From: Clostridium tyrobutyricum DSM 2637 = ATCC 25755 = JCM 11008
GTDB lineage: Bacteria > Bacillota > Clostridia > Clostridiales > Clostridiaceae
DNA length: 64,000 nucleotides
Reading direction: 5' to 3'
Assembly: GCF_000359585.1 (NCBI RefSeq)
Contig: NZ_APMH01000012.1
Location: forward strand, 1-64,000
Position 1 is the stretch's first letter. Each line of letters opens with the position of its first letter. Below, in pieces: positions 33,629-43,446 of the stretch. The position numbers were made by a program, and so were the translations under genes. The notes under the pieces were generated by a model. It had not been told where the DNA came from and made no database searches. It worked only from the letters and a program-made list of their open reading frames with translations.

Positions 33629-35545
33629 TTATAGTACAAATTTGTCTAATTCTATATTACCATTTTTTAAATAGGCATGTACATTTTTGCTGGAAGATTC
33701 CAATAATATTTCCTTTCTGCCTATTTTGAATATTGTGTTGTGATAGGCTATATCTGCCCATATATCTCCGCTATCCTCCACTTCAAGTCTTGTAGTAACC
33801 CCTGCTTCACTTCCTACAGTTCTACATTTTATTTCATTTTTTGCTTTAAGAGTACCTCCTCTTGCAACAGATCCCTGCTGGGTAAATTCAATGGACCTGT
33901 TTGCTATAATATTTGAAATATACTCTCCCTTGCTTGATACAATTACATCTCCCGAACTCTCTATATATGAATCCTGACAATAGGATAATATCAATCTAAC
34001 AGGCAGTCTGAGTTCATTTTTAAGTTCCTCTATTTTTGAATTGGAACATTGTACTATTTCCTCCAATTCGGAATACTTCTCTATACTTATAGGTGCTATT
34101 CCCATAAGTTTTGATTTTATAAGTTTTATCAATATATCTTCTTTATTTTCACCTGAACTACTATTTATTTCTGAAATTATATTTATACAGAGCATTATTA
34201 TATTTTTGAATTTGTTCTCCAAAAGTATTTTTATAATTTCTCCATCAGTCTTTTTCTGGCCAAGTAAATTGTACATTTTTATTTCATTTACGGAATTCAT
34301 GAGATTTGTAAGTTCTTCGCTGAATTTTACAAGATGTTTCTGATATTTTAAATTTTTTACATCTTCACCTCCAGCACATATTTTAGATCCCACTATACTT
34401 CCCCTTACAAGAATATTTCCTCTTGCACTTATTTTTGCCCTCTCCACATCCCTGTCAATTGTAAGATTGCTGCCGCATTCTATGGACATTCCTTCTTTTA
34501 TACTTCCATGCACTTCTACATCGCCTAGAAAGCATACATTTCCAGTACTTAAGTCCACATCACTATTTATTTCATGCACTCGTTTAACATAGAATGTATT
34601 CCCCTTGACATGGGGTTTTCCACTCATAGCTGCAATAATAGTGTTTTCATCTTTTAGCAGGCACCCCGGTCCTGCTTTTATTTTTAATTTTTTCCCGTCT
34701 TTAGGTTTAAGCTCTTTTCCATTGACATCACTTCCAAATATACCTCTAGTTCCTATATGTTTTATGGCAAGTATGTCGCCTTTATTCACAGAATCCACTT
34801 TTCCTATACTTTTAAAGTCCACATTTCCCAGTTTATCTTCTTCAAGATTAGAAGATGTTTGAAATTTTATCTCAACAAAATCACTTCTGCAGTCTTCAGC
34901 AGCTTTCCCCTGTGCTACTATGATCTTCTCCCTGCCTTCTGCCAGTTTTTTTAAATTTTCATCTATTATTCCGTATACAACTTTATTTTTTGAAAGCTGT
35001 TCCATAATCTCAGCTTCAGTATATTTTGGTGGATAGATTTTTTCCGTGATTTCCGATTCAAGCTCAATTATTCCACTCTCTTCACTGTCCTTTAATTTGT
35101 ACACAATTTTAGGGATGTATTCAATCCGGGCACTGGCCTGCATTTTATCATCGGACAGATATATATTAAACTGCCTTGCAGCTTCTTCTTCTTGAAAAGT
35201 CACTTCTATACTGCTGCTTTCAAATACCTCCGACTCTGATTCTATTTCTCTGCCGTCAACTGAAAGGTTCATGTTCTTTCCCTTTCGTATAACTGCAGGA
35301 GTACCACCTTCTTCAGGATTATGAACTATTATTTTGCCTTCCATTATTTTCGAGCTTCCATTGTTTTCACCTGACACCCTCTCATTGTCTTCAGGAACTT
35401 CAACTTCTATAATTATTTTTTTCATGAATAGAAATGATTCATTCTTGAGGACCTTATAGTTCAACTTGTCTTCTTCAATATTAAGTTTTTTACAGGCAAA
35501 TTTAATACATGTATTTAGTGAATTCCCCTGAAATAATCTTTTCAT
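33629..35545 (-). CDS. FapA/DUF342-family polymer-forming protein
   Basis: 638 residues. An N-terminal KH/Jag-like segment (QGNSLNTCIKFACKKLNIEE, then NYKVLKNESFLFMKKIIIEV) is followed by the FapA region (VVYGIIDENLKKL, KNMNLSVDGR) and a beta-helix-like part with DGKKLKIKAGPGCLLKDENT and VCFLGDVEVHGSIKEGMSIE. The family occurs in flagellar/chemotaxis loci of Clostridia and Vibrio, where it is tied to assembly or localisation, but its mechanism is not established. Between a class IV aminotransferase and cheW, so probably the first che-operon gene. Confidence 0.8.
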   Translation of the reverse strand: MKRLFQGNSLNTCIKFACKKLNIEEDKLNYKVLKNESFLFMKKIIIEVEVPEDNERVSGENNGSSKIMEGKIIVHNPEEGGTPAVIRKGKNMNLSVDGREIESESEVFESSSIEVTFQEEEAARQFNIYLSDDKMQASARIEYIPKIVYKLKDSEESGIIELESEITEKIYPPKYTEAEIMEQLSKNKVVYGIIDENLKKLAEGREKIIVAQGKAAEDCRSDFVEIKFQTSSNLEEDKLGNVDFKSIGKVDSVNKGDILAIKHIGTRGIFGSDVNGKELKPKDGKKLKIKAGPGCLLKDENTIIAAMSGKPHVKGNTFYVKRVHEINSDVDLSTGNVCFLGDVEVHGSIKEGMSIECGSNLTIDRDVERAKISARGNILVRGSIVGSKICAGGEDVKNLKYQKHLVKFSEELTNLMNSVNEIKMYNLLGQKKTDGEIIKILLENKFKNIIMLCINIISEINSSSGENKEDILIKLIKSKLMGIAPISIEKYSELEEIVQCSNSKIEELKNELRLPVRLILSYCQDSYIESSGDVIVSSKGEYISNIIANRSIEFTQQGSVARGGTLKAKNEIKCRTVGSEAGVTTRLEVEDSGDIWADIAYHNTIFKIGRKEILLESSSKNVHAYLKNGNIELDKFVL

Positions 35546-35555
35546 ATTTTTCTCC

Positions 35556-36374
35556 TTATAGATTGCTTAAATCCATCTTGATTTCTTCATCATATGCTTT
35601 CATCACATCCATTACAATTTTGTTTTTGGATGAATTGAATTTTATATTGTCTACTGACTTTACAGGCAATACCTTTGGAGACGTTCCAGATATAAATAGT
35701 GCGTCATATCTATCTATATCCCTGTAATTAATTTTACATTCTTTTACACCAATTCCCATTTTGGAGCAAGCTTCCATTATAACCTGTCTTGTGGTACCAG
35801 GTAATACCTGTTTAAGTGGTGCTGTAATTAAATTTTCTCCTTTTACGAAGAAAATATTTGATCTGCTTCCTTCAGTTATATTGCCATTTCGATCTGCCAA
35901 TATAGCTTCAAACACATTTTTCTTCTTTATTAAAATATCCGTCTGCCTTCTAAAGTCGGCATTTATAATCTTTGCATTCGGATTTTGCCTTTCTCCAAAA
36001 TAAAGTATGGTATCGACTCCATTTTCATAATCGGAAAGTTCAGGATAATGATGATCTATGAAATATGCAAAAAAATTATTTTTCACACTGAAGTTAAATA
36101 CGAGTTTTATATTTCCAATGCATACATTGTTTTTTTCTATAAGTTTCAGTATACTCTGTTTTATTTCTTCTCTTCCAAGCCACAATTCAAGTCCGATTAC
36201 CCTGGCTGAATTTTCCAGACGATCCAAGTGTCTTTTTAGGAACAGGGGCTTTCCATCTATTATTCTTATTACTTCATATAAAGATTTTCCCGCCTCTATT
36301 TTATTATCTTCAAATTCTTTCAAAACTTTAACATTATTATTTAATATAAAAAATTTATCAAGGCATTTATTCAA
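35556..36374 (-). CDS. Class IV aminotransferase (PLP fold type IV)
   Basis: 272 residues. The N-terminal SLYEVIRIIDGKPLFLKRHL and the catalytic-lysine strand IINADFRRQTDILIKKKNVF are visible, as are EAILADRNGNITEGSRSNIF and PGTTRQVIMEA. This family includes branched-chain and D-amino acid aminotransferases and 4-amino-4-deoxychorismate lyase. The last would fit the size, but sequence alone does not decide. TTG at 36374 is the likely start (AGAGGTG upstream); GTG 36383 overlaps that site. 10 nt upstream of the FapA gene, so it may be co-transcribed with the chemotaxis genes. Confidence 0.78.
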   Translation of the reverse strand: MNKCLDKFFILNNNVKVLKEFEDNKIEAGKSLYEVIRIIDGKPLFLKRHLDRLENSARVIGLELWLGREEIKQSILKLIEKNNVCIGNIKLVFNFSVKNNFFAYFIDHHYPELSDYENGVDTILYFGERQNPNAKIINADFRRQTDILIKKKNVFEAILADRNGNITEGSRSNIFFVKGENLITAPLKQVLPGTTRQVIMEACSKMGIGVKECKINYRDIDRYDALFISGTSPKVLPVKSVDNIKFNSSKNKIVMDVMKAYDEEIKMDLSNL

Positions 36375-36503
36375 TGCAATCACCTCTGTATTATTTTATC
36401 ATTATCCATATTAGAATTCTATTTAGTTTTAAATAGTGGATTATGTTATTATATAATAGGTATATTAATGATAAAAAATACTCTGCAAAGAAAGGTGATC
36501 TAT

Positions 36504-37148
36504 TTGGAAAAGCTTGCAATATTTGATGTGGATTTTACCATAACCAAAAGGGAGACTCTATTAGAATTCTACCTATTCATGATAAAAAAGCGTCCATGGA
36601 TAATTTTATATTTCCCAATATGTATTTTATCTGCACTATTATTTGTAATTAAAATTATACCTGCTAAAAGGACCAAGGAATTGTTCATAAAATTTATTGA
36701 TGGAATTGATGAAAAAAGCATGAAATCCTTTGTAGATGAATTTTATGAAAAAAGACTGAGTAGGATATTCTACATAGATGCAATTGAAGAGATAAAAAAA
36801 TTAAAGGAAGAAAACTTCAAGGTATATTTGATATCCGCATCTGGAGAATTTTATTTAAATACCCTGTACAATTTACCTGAGGTAGATAAGATAATAGGCA
36901 CTGTTTTCTTGAAATCCAATGGTGTTTATCGCAGCAAAATAGTAGGCAGGAACTGCAAGGGTGAGGAAAAAGTACGACGTCTCAAGGAATATTTGAAGGA
37001 CAAAAACATTGAAGTGGATTTTGAAAATTCATATATGTTTTCTGATTCACTGTCAGATTCACCTCTTTTAAAACTTGTAGGCAATCCCTATCTCATAAAT
37101 TTCAAAGGCAATGATACAAAAGGTATAAAAGTTCTTCACTGGAAATAA
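36504..37148 (+). CDS. HAD-superfamily hydrolase, subfamily IB (phosphoserine-phosphatase-like)
   Basis: 214 residues. Motif I is LAIFDVDFTITKRE (nucleophile Asp and acid Asp separated by one Val), motif II LISASGEFY, motif III region KGEEKVRRLKEYL and motif IV SYMFSDSLSDSPLLKLVGNP. In motif I the usual Gly after the second Asp is Phe. A hydrophobic stretch at about residues 35-55 (WIILYFPICILSALLFVIKI) is typical of membrane-associated IB phosphatases. Likely starts at TTG 36504 with AAAGGTG 6 nt upstream. Divergent from the aminotransferase gene. Confidence 0.8.
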   Translation: MEKLAIFDVDFTITKRETLLEFYLFMIKKRPWIILYFPICILSALLFVIKIIPAKRTKELFIKFIDGIDEKSMKSFVDEFYEKRLSRIFYIDAIEEIKKLKEENFKVYLISASGEFYLNTLYNLPEVDKIIGTVFLKSNGVYRSKIVGRNCKGEEKVRRLKEYLKDKNIEVDFENSYMFSDSLSDSPLLKLVGNPYLINFKGNDTKGIKVLHWK

Positions 37149-37153
37149 TAAAT

Positions 37154-37190
37154 AAAAAAATGAGTACAGCATATCTGCACTCATTTTTTT
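37154..37190. terminator. Bidirectional intrinsic terminator
   Basis: AAAAAAATGAGT (37154-37165) and ACTCATTTTTTT (37179-37190) with an inner CAG/CTG pair. It serves the plus-strand HAD gene and the convergent DUF1292 gene. Confidence 0.85.
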
Positions 37191-37191
37191 A

Positions 37192-37542
37192 TTAGTCTTC
37201 CAGTGATGAATAGTATTTTGATGCTTCTTCAAATTCTTCATCATTAGGAAGGACAAGTTCTGCTGTTTCATCGTCTCCAACTACTTTAAACAAATACACA
37301 CTTTCACTTTCAGGATGATCTACTACTGCGTATTCATCTTCCTTAAATTTAAATCCGTCTACTATATGGCATGTAACTGTTTTTCCGTTTTCATCTTCCA
37401 TTTCTACAGCCAGGCCTTCATGTTCATGTTCTCCACAGCCGCAGCCGCATGAGTCTTCATGGTTATGTTCATGTTCATTATTACAGCCGCAGCCGCATTC
37501 TGATCTATCTTCATCATATTCTTTTAATTTTTCATTACTCAT
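37192..37542 (-). CDS. DUF1292 protein with Cys/His-rich insert
   Basis: 116 residues. The second half (LAVEMEDENGKTVTCHIVDG, DEYAVVDHPESESVYLFKVV) is the DUF1292 domain common in Firmicutes, function unknown. It is preceded by an unusual insert at about residues 15-43 with two CGCGC-type blocks and HEHNH/GEHEHE histidine runs (SECGCGCNNEHEHNHEDSCG). That pattern suggests binding of Ni, Zn, Cu or Fe. Strong AAGGAGG site. The next gene downstream on the strand end is convergent; upstream lies PFOR with its own terminator. Confidence 0.85.
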   Translation of the reverse strand: MSNEKLKEYDEDRSECGCGCNNEHEHNHEDSCGCGCGEHEHEGLAVEMEDENGKTVTCHIVDGFKFKEDEYAVVDHPESESVYLFKVVGDDETAELVLPNDEEFEEASKYYSSLED

Positions 37543-37636
37543 AAGTCTCTTTGGACCTCCTTTTTTGTGTTATGTTTTAATTTTACCCTTAATACACGGA
37601 TAATAAAAGCTTTTTTTGTTTTTAATTAATTTTTAT

Positions 37637-37668
37637 AAAAAAAAGAGGAGTCTAAATCTAGACTCCTC
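37637..37668 (-). terminator. Intrinsic terminator after PFOR
   Basis: GAGGAGTCTA (37645-37654) and TAGACTCCTC (37659-37668) with loop AATC, followed on the minus strand by eight T. Strong terminator eight bases past the PFOR stop. Confidence 0.9.
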
Positions 37669-37675
37669 CTTACTA

Positions 37676-40600
37676 TTATTTATAAAGTTCTACTAATCTT
37701 AACAAATGGTCATAACGATCTTTTGCAGATTCCTCAGATTTATCGAACAACTTCTCTGCACGATCAGGGAATGCACGTTTCAAACGAGTATAACGTGTTT
37801 CATTGTTCAAGAAGTCCTGATAAGTTCCATCACCTGGTTTAGATGTAAGAGTGAATGGATTCTTTCCTTCAGCCTTAAGAAGAGGATTAAAGGAGAACAG
37901 ATTCCAGTATCCAGCCTTTACAGCTTTCTTCATCTCATCCTGACAATGATTCATGCCGCCCTTAACTCCGTGAAGTTCACAAGGTGCATATCCGATTATA
38001 AGTGATGGTCCATTGTAAGCTTCTGCTTCTGAAATAGTCTTAACAGTCTGAGCTGGGTTTGCACCAAGAGCAATCTGTGCTACATATACATATCCGTAGC
38101 TCATAGCTATTTCAGCAAGGCTCTTCTTTCCAACTTCTTTACCAGCAGCAGCGAACTGACAAACTTCACCGATGTTGGAAGCCTTCGAAGCCTGTCCACC
38201 TGTATTTGAGTACATTTCTGTATCGAATACCATGACATTTACATTTTCTCCTGAAGCAAGTACATGGTCAAGTCCACCGAATCCGATATCATATGCCCAT
38301 CCATCTCCACCAAGAATCCATACTGACTTCTTAGCAAGGTACTGTTTACTTGCAAGTAATTCTTTAGAAGTATCACAGCCTGCAGCAGCAGCTTTTTCAA
38401 GTTCAGCTACTAATGCATTAGCAGCAGCTGTGTTTTCTTTTGTACTATCTTTTGTTTCTATAAACTTCTTAGCAGCAGCTTTTAATTCATCAGATGCTTT
38501 GTCAGAAGCAGCCATCTTCTCGATTTTAGCTATAGCTTGGTCACGAAGTGTCTTCTGTCCAAGATACATACCAAATCCATGTTCTGCATTATCTTCAAAT
38601 AATGAGTTAGCCCAAGCTGGACCCATATTTGAATCTTTATTAACTGTAAATGGACTTGTTGCAGCAGGACCACCCCAGATAGAAGAACATCCTGTAGCAT
38701 TTGAGATGTACATATGTTCACCAAACAATTGTGTAAGCAAACGAGCATAAGATGTTTCAGCACATCCTGCACAGCTTCCTGAGAACTCAAGAAGTGGCTG
38801 ATTGAACTGTGAACCCTTAACTGTAGTATCAGCTGGTACTCCTGGCTTCTTGCCTACGTTAGCAACTAAGTAGTCAAATACTGGCTGCTGGTCTAGTTGT
38901 GATTCCTGAGGTACCATCTTGATAGCCTTTGTAGGACAAACGGTAATACATTCTCCGCATCCCATACAATCAAGAGGAGTTACGCTCATTGTAAACTTGA
39001 ATTTTCCAGCCTTTGGCTTAGTATCAGCAACTTTTATGTTTGAAGGAGCTGCTTCTACTTCAGCTTCACTTAACATAAATGGACGAATTGTTGCATGAGA
39101 ACATACAAATGAACAACTGTTACACTGAATACATTTATCTGGATCCCATTCTGGAACATTTACAGCAGTACCACGTTTTTCATATGCAGCAGCACCAATT
39201 TCAAACTGTCCATCTGGATTTTCTTCAAATGCAGATACAGGAAGACTGTCTCCATCCATAAGTGTAATAGGATTCATAAGATTTTTAACCATCTTAACTG
39301 TTTCTGGACGTCCCTCAAGTTTTGGAGCTGGAGCGTCTGGTGCTGGATTCTTCCAAGAAGCTGGAACATCTATTTTATGAACAGCATCTACACCGGCATC
39401 AATTGCTTTGTAGTTCATTTCTACAATTGCATCGCCTTTTTTACCATAGGATTTTTTAGCAGCAGCTTTCATAAACTTAACAGCATCATCAATTGGCATA
39501 ACATTTGCCAATTTAAAGAATGCAGATTGAAGAATTGTATTAGTACGTTTACCCATACCAATTTCAATTGCTTTGTCAATAGCATTGATTGTATACAACT
39601 GGATGTTGTTATCTGCTATGTATTTCTTAGAATCAGCAGTTATCTTAGAATCCAGTTCGTCGTCTGACCACTGACAGTTGATCATGAATGTTCCACCTGG
39701 TTTAACGTCCTGAACCATCTTATATCCTTTAACAACATATGATGGATTATGACATGCAACAAAATCGGCCTGATTTATATAATATGGGCTTCTGATTGGC
39801 TTGTCACCAAATCTAAGATGTGATATTGTTACACCACCAGTTTTCTTGGAGTCATACTGGAAATATGCTTGAATATATTTGTCTGTATGGTCTCCTAGGA
39901 TCTTTGTTGAGTTCTTGTTGGCACCTACTGTACCATCACCGCCAAGGCCCCAGAATTTACATTCTACAGTTCCAGGTGCAGATGTAATAGGAGCTGGTTT
40001 AACTTCTGGCAAACTCAAGTTTGTAACATCATCAACTATACCGATTGTGAAACGAGCTTTAGGAGCATCTTTCTTCAATTCAGTATATACAGCAAATACA
40101 CTTGAAGGTGGAGTATCTTTAGAACCAAGTCCATAACGTCCAGCTGTTAATACTACGTCATTAAGTCCTGCTTCACGAAGAGTTGTAGCTACATCAAGAT
40201 ATAGTGGATCTCCAAGTGCTCCTGGCTCTTTTGTACGGTCAAGAACTGCAACCTTTTTAGCTGTTTTAGGTAAAACTTTAAGAAGTGAATTGGATACCCA
40301 TGGACGATATAAACGAACTTTAACTATTCCAATTTTTTCTCCCCTAGCTGTTAAGTAATCAATAACTTCTTCAGCTACATCACATATAGATCCCATAGCG
40401 ATGATGACACGGTCAGCATCAGGAGCTCCATAGTAATTGAACAGGTCATAGTTTGTACCAAGTTTTTCATTTACCTTAGCCATGTATTTTTCAACAACAG
40501 CTGGTAATTTATCGTAAGTTGTGTTGCTTGCTTCACGATGCTGGAAGAATACATCTCCATTTTCGTGGGAACCACGCATAGCTGGGTGTTCTGGGTTTAA

Positions 40601-41221
40601 TGCATGTTCACGGAAAGCTTTAACCGCATCCATGTTGCACATTTCTTTAAGATCTTCATAATCCCATTTTTCTATTTTCTGAATTTCATGAGATGTACGG
40701 AATCCATCAAAGAAGTTTATAAATGGAACTTTACCTTCAATTGCAGAAAGATGTGCAACTGGGCTTAAATCCATTACTTCCTGTGGATTTGTTTCAGCAA
40801 GCATTGCGAAACCTGTCTGACGACAAGCATATACATCACTGTGGTCACCGAATATATTAAGTGACTGAGTAGCAACGGTACGTGCTGATACATCAAATAC
40901 GCAAGGAAGCTGTTCAGCAGCAATTTTATACATATTAGGAATCATCAAAAGAAGACCCTGTGATGCTGTAAATGTTGTTGTGATAGCTCCAGCAGCAAGA
41001 GAACCATGAACAGTTCCTGCAGCACCTGCTTCAGACTCCATTTCTACAACATTAACTTGATTACCAAAAATATTTTCACGTCCTGCAGCAGACCATTGGT
41101 CAATAACATCAGCCATTGGACTTGATGGTGTGATAGGATAGATACCTGCTACTTCAGTAAATGCATAAGCCACATGTGCAGCGGCTGTATTACCATCCAT
41201 TGATTGTTTAGATCTTGACAT
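37676..41221 (-). CDS. nifJ: Pyruvate:ferredoxin (flavodoxin) oxidoreductase
   Basis: 1181 residues, the single-chain homodimeric PFOR of anaerobes. It oxidises pyruvate with CoA to acetyl-CoA, CO2 and reduced ferredoxin, and in acetogens can run in reverse. Domains: I at the N-terminus (AGIYPITPSSPMADVIDQWS), II/III, the 2[4Fe-4S] domain with KCIQCNSCSFVCSHA and CMGCGECITVCPTKAI at about 690-760, and the C-terminal TPP domain with CAGCAETSYARLL (proximal-cluster Cys), VWILGGDGWAYDIGFGGLDH and DTEMYSNTGGQ. Full length. The codon and base usage is noticeably richer than its neighbours, as expected of a highly expressed gene. Confidence 0.97.
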   Translation of the reverse strand: MSRSKQSMDGNTAAAHVAYAFTEVAGIYPITPSSPMADVIDQWSAAGRENIFGNQVNVVEMESEAGAAGTVHGSLAAGAITTTFTASQGLLLMIPNMYKIAAEQLPCVFDVSARTVATQSLNIFGDHSDVYACRQTGFAMLAETNPQEVMDLSPVAHLSAIEGKVPFINFFDGFRTSHEIQKIEKWDYEDLKEMCNMDAVKAFREHALNPEHPAMRGSHENGDVFFQHREASNTTYDKLPAVVEKYMAKVNEKLGTNYDLFNYYGAPDADRVIIAMGSICDVAEEVIDYLTARGEKIGIVKVRLYRPWVSNSLLKVLPKTAKKVAVLDRTKEPGALGDPLYLDVATTLREAGLNDVVLTAGRYGLGSKDTPPSSVFAVYTELKKDAPKARFTIGIVDDVTNLSLPEVKPAPITSAPGTVECKFWGLGGDGTVGANKNSTKILGDHTDKYIQAYFQYDSKKTGGVTISHLRFGDKPIRSPYYINQADFVACHNPSYVVKGYKMVQDVKPGGTFMINCQWSDDELDSKITADSKKYIADNNIQLYTINAIDKAIEIGMGKRTNTILQSAFFKLANVMPIDDAVKFMKAAAKKSYGKKGDAIVEMNYKAIDAGVDAVHKIDVPASWKNPAPDAPAPKLEGRPETVKMVKNLMNPITLMDGDSLPVSAFEENPDGQFEIGAAAYEKRGTAVNVPEWDPDKCIQCNSCSFVCSHATIRPFMLSEAEVEAAPSNIKVADTKPKAGKFKFTMSVTPLDCMGCGECITVCPTKAIKMVPQESQLDQQPVFDYLVANVGKKPGVPADTTVKGSQFNQPLLEFSGSCAGCAETSYARLLTQLFGEHMYISNATGCSSIWGGPAATSPFTVNKDSNMGPAWANSLFEDNAEHGFGMYLGQKTLRDQAIAKIEKMAASDKASDELKAAAKKFIETKDSTKENTAAANALVAELEKAAAAGCDTSKELLASKQYLAKKSVWILGGDGWAYDIGFGGLDHVLASGENVNVMVFDTEMYSNTGGQASKASNIGEVCQFAAAGKEVGKKSLAEIAMSYGYVYVAQIALGANPAQTVKTISEAEAYNGPSLIIGYAPCELHGVKGGMNHCQDEMKKAVKAGYWNLFSFNPLLKAEGKNPFTLTSKPGDGTYQDFLNNETRYTRLKRAFPDRAEKLFDKSEESAKDRYDHLLRLVELYK

Positions 41222-41586
41222 ATAAATTTCCTCCTCTATTTTTTAAGGTTATATAAGGTCATATATTGTTATTAAACAACCTAATTTATAATAAAAGCGT
41301 ATAAAGCCTATTAATCAAAATTTCAATTAATATCACACTTTTATATTACAACTTTATATTACAACAAAAATAAGAATATGTAAATTATAAATTTACCTGT
41401 ATTAATAAAAATTTTTGTTTGTAGACAATGTTATTATAAGCAGTAATAGGGATACTAGGCATCTGTATTAGTCTAACACACAACCTATTTCAAAAAATCC
41501 CTTAAAATAGTGAACTGGTTCAACATTTTTTCGACTGAAATGCAATCGTTCACTATTTTTAGAATTTATTTTAACACTTTGCAATC
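41222..41586 (-). promoter_or_regulatory. PFOR upstream region with two inverted repeats
   Basis: 365 bp without a gene. Close to PFOR, TTGTTATTAAACAA (41266-41279) is a 14-bp near-palindrome resembling part of a Rex (NADH-sensing repressor) site TTGTTAA-N4-TTAACAA but too short to be convincing. Farther up, AAAATAGTGAAC (41504-41515) and GTTCACTATTTT (41548-41559) are 12-bp arms around a 32-nt loop. These may act as terminator of the flavodoxin gene or as an operator. Imperfect tandem units ending TATATTACAA occur near 41340-41365. The PFOR start has GAGGAGG upstream. Confidence 0.35.
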
Positions 41587-42012
41587 TTATTTTACAAGTA
41601 ATTTTCCCAATTCTTCTGCTCTTTTTAATTCTTCATCACCAGGGGACTCGTTAACAGCCAATTCTCCTATTACGTTAAATCCATAGTCAGTTACAAGTTT
41701 TTTGAAATCTTTTAAGAAAGCACCCTTGTCCCAACCATAGGATCCAAATAATACTGTCTTTTTATTATTTGGTGGAAGCAATTTGAATTCATTAATAAAT
41801 GGAGCCATTTCCTGCTGCTCAATTCTGTTGTTGTCCATTGACGGGCTTCCAAAAGCTACTGCATCAGCATCCTGTACATCTTTTACTGCTGCATCCTGCA
41901 CTTGTTTTATAACTACATCAGCTCCTGCACTTTTTGCTCCTTTTGAGATTGAATCAGCCAAAACTTCTACATTTCCGCCATTGCTCCAGTATATTACTGC
42001 AACTTTTGACAT
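41587..42012 (-). CDS. Flavodoxin
   Basis: 141 residues. VAVIYWSNGGNVEVLADSIS is the FMN phosphate loop, AVAFGSPSMDNNRIEQQEMA and VLFGSYGWDKGAFLKDFKKL are the two loops around the isoalloxazine. Clostridial short-chain flavodoxin, an alternative electron acceptor for the adjacent PFOR when iron is short. Start ATG 42012 with GGTGGAG 8 nt upstream is preferred over an upstream frame extension. Confidence 0.93.
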   Translation of the reverse strand: MSKVAVIYWSNGGNVEVLADSISKGAKSAGADVVIKQVQDAAVKDVQDADAVAFGSPSMDNNRIEQQEMAPFINEFKLLPPNNKKTVLFGSYGWDKGAFLKDFKKLVTDYGFNVIGELAVNESPGDEELKRAEELGKLLVK

Positions 42013-42264
42013 ATTAACATCTCCACCTTCCAAACATATTTCATTTTATGTTCTGCAATTATGCATTCTCCGAATATGGAATAATTATTTTTTTCACAAA
42101 ATGTTTTATCCATTTAAAGCGAATCCCAATAAAATACATAAAAGAACATATTGACCATATAAATACAAACTCAATCAAATACCTTAATGATTGTGGATTT
42201 ATTTGAGATGTAATGGACTACAATATCTATTATAACATAAAATATTATTTAACAAAATAATATT

Positions 42265-43332
42265 TTATTGAATACTATATTTTTTTATAATATCCACTAT
42301 TCTGTCCACGCCATTTCCAATATTACTAACTTTCATATTATTTATATAATTATTCCTGTTTTTGTATAATTCATCTACTTTTTCTACAAGTAATTTGGAA
42401 TTTAAACTTTCTTCTCCCAAAACCATACTGTATCCACTCTTTTCAAAAGATGCAGCATTTAGAATCTGATCTCCCCTGCTTGATTTTCTCGAAAGTGGAA
42501 TGAGCAGATTAGGCTTTTTTAGAGCCAATAGTTCGAATATGGCATTAGCTCCTGCTCTCGATATTACAATATCAGCTGCATTCATCAAATGCGGCATTTC
42601 TTCATTTACATATTCAAATTGTATGTACCCTTTCCTGTTTTCCAAAGTTTTATCTAAATTTCCCTTTCCACATATATGGACTATATTGTATGCTTTCAAA
42701 AGTACATTTAAAGATTCTCTCACTATATCGTTTATAAATTTTGAGCCAAGACTTCCACCTACTATTAGAAGAATTGGTTTATCCTCTTTAAAATTGCATA
42801 TTCTTCTTCCTATTATTTTACTGCCATCCAGAATTTCCTTTCGTATAGGGGTACCTGTTAGAATCCCCTTTTTATCTTTTATCTTATTTAATGATTCTGG
42901 AAAAGTAACACATATTTTAGTACAATAAGGTGCAGAAAGCCTGTTTGCAAGCCCTGGAGTAATGTCTGATTCATGTGCTACTACAGGTATTTTACTTAAA
43001 TGGGCCGCAATTACCACTGGAACAGACACAAATCCTCCTTTTGAAAATACAATATTGGGTTTTTCCTTCTTCATTATAAAAAAAGCCTGAAATACGCCTT
43101 TCAAAACTTTAAGAGGATCAGTAAAATTTTTTATATCAAAATACCTTCGCAGTTTTCCGCTGGATATGGAAAAGTATTTAATATTTGCAGATTTTATTAT
43201 CTTTTTCTCTATTCCATTTCTGGTACCTATATATTCTATGTCATAACCCAATTGTTTAAGCTTAGGAACAAGTGCAAGATTTGGAGTCACATGTCCTGCA
43301 GAACCACCGCCAGTTAATATTATCTTCTTCAA
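42265..43332 (-). CDS. murG: UDP-GlcNAc:undecaprenyl-PP-MurNAc-pentapeptide GlcNAc transferase
   Basis: 355 residues, GT28. [20 protein letters not shown] is the N-terminal glycine loop; [33 protein letters not shown] and [20 protein letters not shown] are the MurG donor-site motifs. Converts lipid I to lipid II on the inner membrane face. The start is TTG at 43332 (MKKIIL), with GGAGGG 8 nt upstream; ATG 43350 would place the ribosome site inside the gene. Confidence 0.95.
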   Translation of the reverse strand: MKKIILTGGGSAGHVTPNLALVPKLKQLGYDIEYIGTRNGIEKKIIKSANIKYFSISSGKLRRYFDIKNFTDPLKVLKGVFQAFFIMKKEKPNIVFSKGGFVSVPVVIAAHLSKIPVVAHESDITPGLANRLSAPYCTKICVTFPESLNKIKDKKGILTGTPIRKEILDGSKIIGRRICNFKEDKPILLIVGGSLGSKFINDIVRESLNVLLKAYNIVHICGKGNLDKTLENRKGYIQFEYVNEEMPHLMNAADIVISRAGANAIFELLALKKPNLLIPLSRKSSRGDQILNAASFEKSGYSMVLGEESLNSKLLVEKVDELYKNRNNYINNMKVSNIGNGVDRIVDIIKKYSIQ

Positions 43333-43351
43333 AATTATTTCCCTCCACATA

Positions 43352-43412
43352 TCAATTCACAATTCACAATTCACAGTTCACAGTTCACAATTTTCAATTT
43401 TCAATTTACAGT
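43352..43412. repeat. TTCACAATTCACAGTT tandem repeat upstream of murG
   Basis: Successive AATTCACAATTCACAATTCA and CAGTTCACAGTTCACAATTT units, then TTTTCAATTTTCAATTTACAG. Same unit family as 53463-53536 and 61652-61707. Lies between recJ end and the murG ribosome site. Confidence 0.7.
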
Positions 43413-43446
43413 TTAATTTTACATCCAGCTGTATACATAGTCCACA

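Noticed and set aside
38172-38750. 192-codon plus-strand frame opposite PFOR
   Set aside because: Antisense of the biased codon usage of a highly expressed gene; not protein-like.
41266-41279. Rex operator upstream of PFOR
   Set aside because: Only 14 bp and lacking the full TTGTTAA-N4-TTAACAA form; common by chance in AT-rich DNA.
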